DNA from: Oscillospiraceae bacterium
GTDB taxonomy: Bacteria; Bacillota; Clostridia; Oscillospirales; CAG-272
Length of the DNA: 9,462 nucleotides
Reading direction: 5' to 3'
NCBI GenBank assembly: GCA_009788105.1
Contig: WQSD01000033.1
Span: 1-9,462, forward strand
Below the pieces are notes generated by a model. That model was not told the origin of the DNA. It did no database searches and saw only the letters and a program-made list of their open reading frames with translations. Shown here piece by piece: positions 7,091-9,462 of this stretch (its first letter is position 1; each line of letters begins with the position of its first letter). A program made the position numbers and the translations under genes.

Positions 7091-7112
7091 TGAAGAAAAA
7101 GTTTTTTGTCTT

Positions 7113-7125
7113 GGGGCGTTGCCCC
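7113..7125. other. GC hairpin in the intergenic region between the surface-protein genes
   Basis: GGGGC-GTT-GCCCC is a short strong hairpin followed by a C-run, in the otherwise AT-rich, gene-free stretch between 7090 and 7233. It lacks a T-tract on the plus strand, so it is not an obvious terminator. Its composition suggests a remnant of a small dispersed repeat, but I cannot test copy number here. Confidence 0.4.
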
Positions 7126-7233
7126 ACCCCCCGTGACCTTGACCTTTTTCCTCAATCCGAGAGTGGTAAAAGGCTTTGTACCAATCTTTTTGTGTTCGTA
7201 TCCAAAAAAAACAAACAAAAACAAAATTCTCTA

Positions 7234-7262
7234 TTGACAAACCTGAAAAAGTAGTGTATAAT
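7234..7262 (+). promoter_or_regulatory. Consensus sigma-A promoter of the second surface-protein gene
   Basis: TTGACA (7234-7239), 17 nt, TATAAT (7257-7262): a perfect match in both boxes and spacing. The predicted start is near 7269, giving a leader of about 60 nt. It implies strong expression independent of the upstream paralogue. Confidence 0.93.
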
Positions 7263-7271
7263 GTAAGCAAC

Positions 7272-7298
7272 GCATGAAACGACTTGTACAATTCATGC
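7272..7298 (+). promoter_or_regulatory. 5'-leader stem-loop
   Basis: GCATGAA (7272-7278) and TTCATGC (7292-7298) are perfectly complementary across a 13-nt loop that itself holds the palindrome TTGTACAA (7284-7291). It lies at the very 5' end of the predicted transcript, upstream of the AAAGGAG site. It could stabilise the mRNA 5' end or be an operator; the sequence does not decide. Confidence 0.5.
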
Positions 7299-7329
7299 AA
7301 AAAATACTTATCAAAAAGGAGTTTTTCAC

Positions 7330-8607
7330 ATGAGAAAAACAAAAAAACTTTTAGCCTTGGCTATTGCTGTTGTGATGACTGTATCACTGTTCAGTTTTCT
7401 TGGGCTAAATTCATCCGCCGCGCCACCGAATTTGGCGTTGAACACAGAGATGAATGCGGCTGGCGACAATCCTGCTTCATTCCCGCGTCCTATTGCACCA
7501 ATTTTGTATCATAGTGTTGTAGCTTTTTATCGTTTGCTTAATGGCAATACTGACATTTACGCGAACAATCAGCGTATCACTTGGGGTACAAATCCAGGAC
7601 AATTAGATGCATTTCAAGCTGCCTATCGTGAAATGCAGGGCGACCCTGAGGCTGATTGGTTTGCCACCAATGACAGACCAGGTCTTTGGGTTGGTGTAGA
7701 CTTTGGAACACCACAAAGTTTTAATCAAGTTGTTATTTATCAAACAGCTCTTCCAGACGAGCGTGGTATTCTCGGAACATTCGTAATTGAAGTAGCAAAT
7801 TATGATGACTTGACTCCTTACTGGGTGCCAGACAGCTTTTTGAACGAAGATGGTACACTACAAAACCCTAACAGAACTGCGCCATTAGGTTCTTTCAACC
7901 AAAATGGTTGGACTGTTGCAAGTGATGTAATTACAGCTAATACTACTGCTGATGGATTTACAGGTGGACCTATTACTGTTGATCTAACACACACAGGCGA
8001 ATACCGTTATGTTCGTATCCGCACTATAGCTAATATTATGCCTCCTGATTCACCTAATAACCAGGGTCTTCCGATGATAACATCTCTTCAAGTATTCCAA
8101 CAGCCAGATAACGGCTATCAGCCAGACACGGACGTCAACGACGAAGGCGAAACTCAACAACCAGCTTTCGTTGCTGCGACCGATATTCCAAGCACACCGA
8201 GCGAATTTGTTGCAGGTGCGGCGGCTATTCAACTGCCAACTCAAGCTACTCCAGCAAACGCTACATACAGTGCAATTGTATGGACTGTGACAACTGCTGG
8301 TACTACAGGTGCGTCTATTGATGCGCAAGGCAGATTCACTGCGACTGCCGCAGGAACTGTGACTTTGACTGCCACAGTTGCTAACGGCACTGCTGTTGGA
8401 ACGCCACTTACAATCACACGTGACATCACTGTTACTCCACCGACTTCTTCGGAAAACGACGATGTAAACGACGATGTTAATGAAAACGGCGGTGAATCTG
8501 AGTTCCCGCTTATCCCGGTTATTGCTGGTGTAGCTGTGCTACTCATCATTGTTGTTGTTGCCGTAGTTGTTATGGGCAAAAAGAAAAACGCTGGTGAAAC
8601 AGAGTAA
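7330..8607 (+). CDS. Surface protein: F5/8 type C domain, bacterial Ig-like domain, C-terminal anchor
   Basis: Protein of 425 residues. A signal peptide (1-31, ending SSAA) is followed by an F5/8 type C-like domain at about 33-257: NLALN at 34-38, RITWGTN at 82-88, LWVGVDFG at 119-126, VIYQ, WTVASDV, and the closing YRYVRIRTIA and ITSLQVFQ. Residues 278-369 resemble a Big_2-type Ig-like repeat: ITLP-like QLPTQATPANATYSAIVWTV, then a SIDAQGRFTATAAGTVTLTATV core and a TRDITVTP end. An acidic Asn/Asp/Glu linker covers 372-390, then a membrane helix at 393-416 and KKKNAGETE. No LPxTG is present. AAAGGAG lies 8 nt before the ATG. It shares the domain order and an almost identical tail with the preceding gene, but the middle parts are unrelated. 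Role inferred: cell-surface carbohydrate binding or adhesion; no catalytic motif seen. Confidence 0.87.
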   Translation: MRKTKKLLALAIAVVMTVSLFSFLGLNSSAAPPNLALNTEMNAAGDNPASFPRPIAPILYHSVVAFYRLLNGNTDIYANNQRITWGTNPGQLDAFQAAYREMQGDPEADWFATNDRPGLWVGVDFGTPQSFNQVVIYQTALPDERGILGTFVIEVANYDDLTPYWVPDSFLNEDGTLQNPNRTAPLGSFNQNGWTVASDVITANTTADGFTGGPITVDLTHTGEYRYVRIRTIANIMPPDSPNNQGLPMITSLQVFQQPDNGYQPDTDVNDEGETQQPAFVAATDIPSTPSEFVAGAAAIQLPTQATPANATYSAIVWTVTTAGTTGASIDAQGRFTATAAGTVTLTATVANGTAVGTPLTITRDITVTPPTSSENDDVNDDVNENGGESEFPLIPVIAGVAVLLIIVVVAVVVMGKKKNAGETE

Positions 8608-8642
8608 TATAAAAAAGAGATGCTTTCGCGGCATCTCTTTTT
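8497..8642 (+). repeat. 146-bp 3' module, copy B (anchor, stop, terminator)
   Basis: Second copy of the module at 6942-7087, ungapped, with 3 differences (8532, 8588, 8629). It covers the C-terminal anchor codons, TAA and terminator of the second surface-protein gene. Confidence 0.95.
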
Positions 8643-8646
8643 GTTT
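8609..8646. terminator. Bidirectional intrinsic terminator between surface-protein gene and cysteine-rich peptide gene
   Basis: The stem AAAGAGATGC (8614-8623) pairs with GCATCTCTTT (8631-8640), with T-runs on the right for the plus strand and an A-run on the left giving a T6 tract for the minus strand. It can therefore also end the minus-strand cysteine-rich peptide transcript, which converges on it. Confidence 0.9.
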
Positions 8647-8668
8647 TTTGTTGATTCGTGCAAAATTT

Positions 8669-8752
8669 CTACTCTCCGCATTTACATGGGTTGCAGGTGC
8701 AGTTTTTGCATTTGCATTTTGGGTTTGTGCAGGTCTTTGTTTCCTTAGCCAT
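8669..8752 (-). CDS. 27-residue cysteine-rich, metallothionein-like peptide
   Basis: The peptide has seven cysteines in 27 residues, at positions 8, 13, 15, 18, 20, 23 and 25, arranged as CKC, CTC and CKC motifs separated by KN and NP, in a lysine-rich background without aromatic residues. Closely spaced CxC and CxxC pairs are typical of metallothioneins and small metal-thiolate peptides, so binding of soft metals (Zn, Cu, Cd) in the cytoplasm is a reasonable inference; no exact family is recognised. The ATG at 8752 is preceded by AAAGGAG with 9 nt spacing. An upstream in-frame start at 8941 would add 63 residues running through a structured, GC-rich segment and has no ribosome binding site, so I reject it. 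The gene is divergent from the HxlR gene and ends against a shared terminator. Confidence 0.78.
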   Translation of the reverse strand: MAKETKTCTNPKCKCKNCTCNPCKCGE

Positions 8753-8770
8753 AATATTTATCTCCTTTCT

Positions 8771-8788
8771 GTTGACATTATTGTCAAC
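8771..8788. promoter_or_regulatory. Perfect palindrome over the -35 box, candidate operator
   Basis: GTTGACA-TTAT-TGTCAAC has perfect 7-bp arms and contains the -35 box of the plus-strand promoter. It also lies in the 5' leader of the cysteine-rich peptide, just upstream of its ribosome binding site, where it could form a tetraloop hairpin. A repressor bound here would block the plus-strand promoter. The regulator is unknown; the local HxlR protein is one candidate. Confidence 0.55.
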
Positions 8789-8800
8789 TTGTGATATAAT
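8772..8800 (+). promoter_or_regulatory. Consensus promoter pointing toward the HxlR gene
   Basis: TTGACA (8772-8777), 17 nt, TATAAT (8795-8800), with an extended -10 TG at 8792-8793. The predicted start is near 8807, giving a leader of about 220 nt before the HxlR ATG. No better plus-strand promoter is visible closer to that gene. Confidence 0.8.
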
Positions 8801-8811
8801 GCTTTTAGTAA

Positions 8812-8948
8812 GTGCTGGAGTTTCGCCGTTTGGGCGTTTTTGTGCTCCCTGAGCGGTGTCGGTGGCTTCGCCGCCGAGCAGGCTCAGGATAATTCTGCGT
8901 CGTCCATTTAGGCGAAACGGAATGCGTGGCGGAACGAACAAAAAGCAC
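8812..8948. promoter_or_regulatory. GC-rich structured segment shared by two antisense leaders
   Basis: This stretch is much richer in GC than its flanks and dense in complementary pieces. GTGCT (8812-8816) pairs with AGCAC (8944-8948). GTTTCGCC (8820-8827) pairs perfectly with GGCGAAAC (8911-8918). CCTGAGC (8848-8854) pairs with GCTCAGG (8882-8888), enclosing a further GGTGGC-TTC-GCCGCC hairpin. Alternatives compete: a second GTGCT (8842-8846) can take the same AGCAC, GGAG (8817-8820) pairs with CTCC (8845-8848), and CGCC can fold onto the nearby GGGCG. Both strands are predicted to be transcribed. I do not recognise SRP, 6S, tmRNA, RNase P, T-box or any riboswitch family I know. It could be a regulatory leader on either strand, an independent RNA, or a small mobile repeat. 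Confidence 0.5.
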
Positions 8949-8958
8949 GATATAATAT

Positions 8959-8987
8959 ATTATATTACACTACGGAAATAATGTCAA
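8959..8987 (-). promoter_or_regulatory. Consensus promoter of the cysteine-rich peptide gene
   Basis: On the minus strand, TTGACA (8987-8982), 17 nt, TATAAT (8964-8959) are perfect. The start near 8952 gives a leader of about 200 nt that passes through the GC-rich structured segment. Its first 11 bases (TTGACATTATT) are identical to those of the opposing plus-strand promoter. Confidence 0.82.
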
Positions 8988-9011
8988 GTACGCACTTTTA
9001 AGTGGCATACT
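8987..9011. promoter_or_regulatory. Dyad upstream of the HxlR gene, candidate HxlR operator
   Basis: CACTT-TT-AAGTG (8993-9004) is a perfect 5-bp dyad flanked by AGTA and TACT in a nearly symmetrical position (one base out of register). It abuts the -35 box of the minus-strand promoter and lies in the leader of the HxlR gene, a sensible place for autoregulation and control of the divergent gene. HxlR binding is an inference. Confidence 0.45.
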
Positions 9012-9026
9012 ACCCTAAAGGATACT

Positions 9027-9419
9027 ATGGAGAAGCAAAATGACTGTACCCATGGCGGTTGCCCGGTTGTCGCCACCCTCGATATAATCGGCGGCAAGTA
9101 CAAATCTCTTATATTGTGGCATTTGCTTGATGCCACTCTTCGTTTTGGAGAGCTAAGTCGCCTTATCCCTACTGCCACGCCTAAAATGCTCACCCAACAG
9201 CTACGAGAGCTTGAGGGTGATGGTCTTGTTTCGCGGGTGGTGTACCCGATTGTCCCGCCAAAGGTAGAATATTCCCTTACCCAATTAGGAGATAGCCTGC
9301 GTCCCATTTTGTTCGGCATATATAACTGGGGCGAGGGGTACATGAACAGCACAGGGGCAACTGTGGAATGCGAAATGAAAAGCAAAGTGCCAACCGACAG
9401 GGAGGGGTGCTGTCTATGA
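9027..9419 (+). CDS. HxlR-family winged-helix transcriptional regulator
   Basis: Protein of 130 residues, normal for the family. It opens with C7 and the hallmark GCPV (11-14, C12), then IIGGKYKSLILWHL (20-33), the recognition region RFGELSRLIPTATPKMLTQQLRELEGDGLV (39-68) and the wing VEYSLTQLGDSL (80-91). HxlR proteins are dimeric DNA-binding regulators; several, such as YodB and HypR, sense electrophiles or disulfide stress through cysteines near the N-terminus. Besides C7 and C12 this one has C115 and a C128-C129 pair close to the C-terminus, which is unusual and suggests thiol or metal sensing. The start at 9027 has AAAGGA only 4 nt upstream, a short but workable spacing. Its TGA overlaps the next start as ATGA, so the downstream gene is a probable target. 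The divergent metallothionein-like gene is another candidate target. Confidence 0.93.
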   Translation: MEKQNDCTHGGCPVVATLDIIGGKYKSLILWHLLDATLRFGELSRLIPTATPKMLTQQLRELEGDGLVSRVVYPIVPPKVEYSLTQLGDSLRPILFGIYNWGEGYMNSTGATVECEMKSKVPTDREGCCL

Positions 9420-9462
9420 CTCTTTTGCACAAAACCACCGCCACTCCCGCCGAAACCGAGGC
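9416..9462 (+). CDS. Start of an unidentified gene coupled to the HxlR gene (partial)
   Basis: An ATG at 9416 overlaps the HxlR stop (ATGA) and is preceded by GGAGGGG with 8 nt spacing. The frame stays open to the window edge and gives 15 residues starting MTLLHKTTATPAETE. This is too short to identify. Genes coupled to HxlR regulators are often flavin- or NADPH-dependent reductases or transporters, but nothing visible supports a choice. Confidence 0.7.
   Translation, partial: MTLLHKTTATPAETE

Noticed and set aside
6635..7342. Long minus-strand open frame across the end of the first surface gene
   Set aside because: It is antisense to the repeat and anchor codons; its serine-rich repeats mirror the tandem repeat, and it crosses the terminator.
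8799..8852. 17-residue plus-strand leader peptide MLLVSAGVSPFGRFCAP
   Set aside because: Its ATG overlaps the -10 box, so it is not in the predicted transcript, and it has no ribosome binding site.
8753..8941. Upstream extension of the cysteine-rich peptide (MFVPPR...)
   Set aside because: It has no binding site, crosses a palindrome and a structured GC segment, and its composition differs sharply from the peptide.
8812..8948. Assignment to a named riboswitch or to SRP, 6S, T-box or tmRNA
   Set aside because: None of the conserved core sequences of these families could be found on either strand.

Overview
The window looks like a chromosomal accessory region of a Firmicute, probably a clostridial gut-type anaerobe. 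The evidence is Gram-positive-style ribosome binding sites (AAAGGAG/GGAGG), near-consensus sigma-A promoters (TTGACA-17-TATAAT), a PadR/HAAS/DUF4097 module, and surface proteins with a signal peptide plus a C-terminal membrane anchor. Most of it is AT-rich; leuB and a 140-bp stretch near 8815-8950 are clearly more GC-rich. The genus cannot be told from the sequence.

Layout. (1) 1-1575, minus strand: a tightly packed operon of a PadR-family repressor, a HAAS/permease-prefix membrane protein and a DUF4097 protein cut by the window edge, behind a promoter with a dyad (1617-1637) that may be the PadR operator. (2) 1840-5730, plus strand: a divergent operon of four genes. They are a signal-peptide/single-TM protein of unknown function, leuB (3-isopropylmalate dehydrogenase), a two-TM protein of unknown function, and an APC-superfamily amino acid permease. 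The first three overlap at start/stop codons. leuB has far higher GC than its partners and no leuA, leuC or leuD beside it. (3) 5859-8607, plus strand: two separately promoted surface proteins with F5/8 type C (discoidin-like, carbohydrate-binding) N-terminal domains. They differ in the middle but share a nearly identical 146-bp 3' end that encodes the membrane anchor, stop codon and terminator. The first also has an 18-bp in-frame tandem repeat coding PENDRT. (4) 8669-9462: a 27-residue, seven-cysteine metallothionein-like peptide on the minus strand and a divergent HxlR-family regulator on the plus strand, whose stop overlaps the start of a further gene running off the window.

The most unusual part is the space between the cysteine-rich peptide and the HxlR gene. 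The only consensus promoter for each gene sits on the far side of the intergenic region, so the two promoters face each other and the predicted 5' leaders overlap by about 145 nt in antisense. The shared stretch is GC-rich and full of complementary segments, some mutually exclusive. This resembles an excludon or a structured regulatory leader, and I could not match it to an RNA family I know.

Functionally, region 1 resembles envelope-stress type modules, region 3 is surface display, and region 4 looks like a thiol/metal or electrophile response unit. No tRNA, rRNA, CRISPR array, transposase or phage gene is visible.
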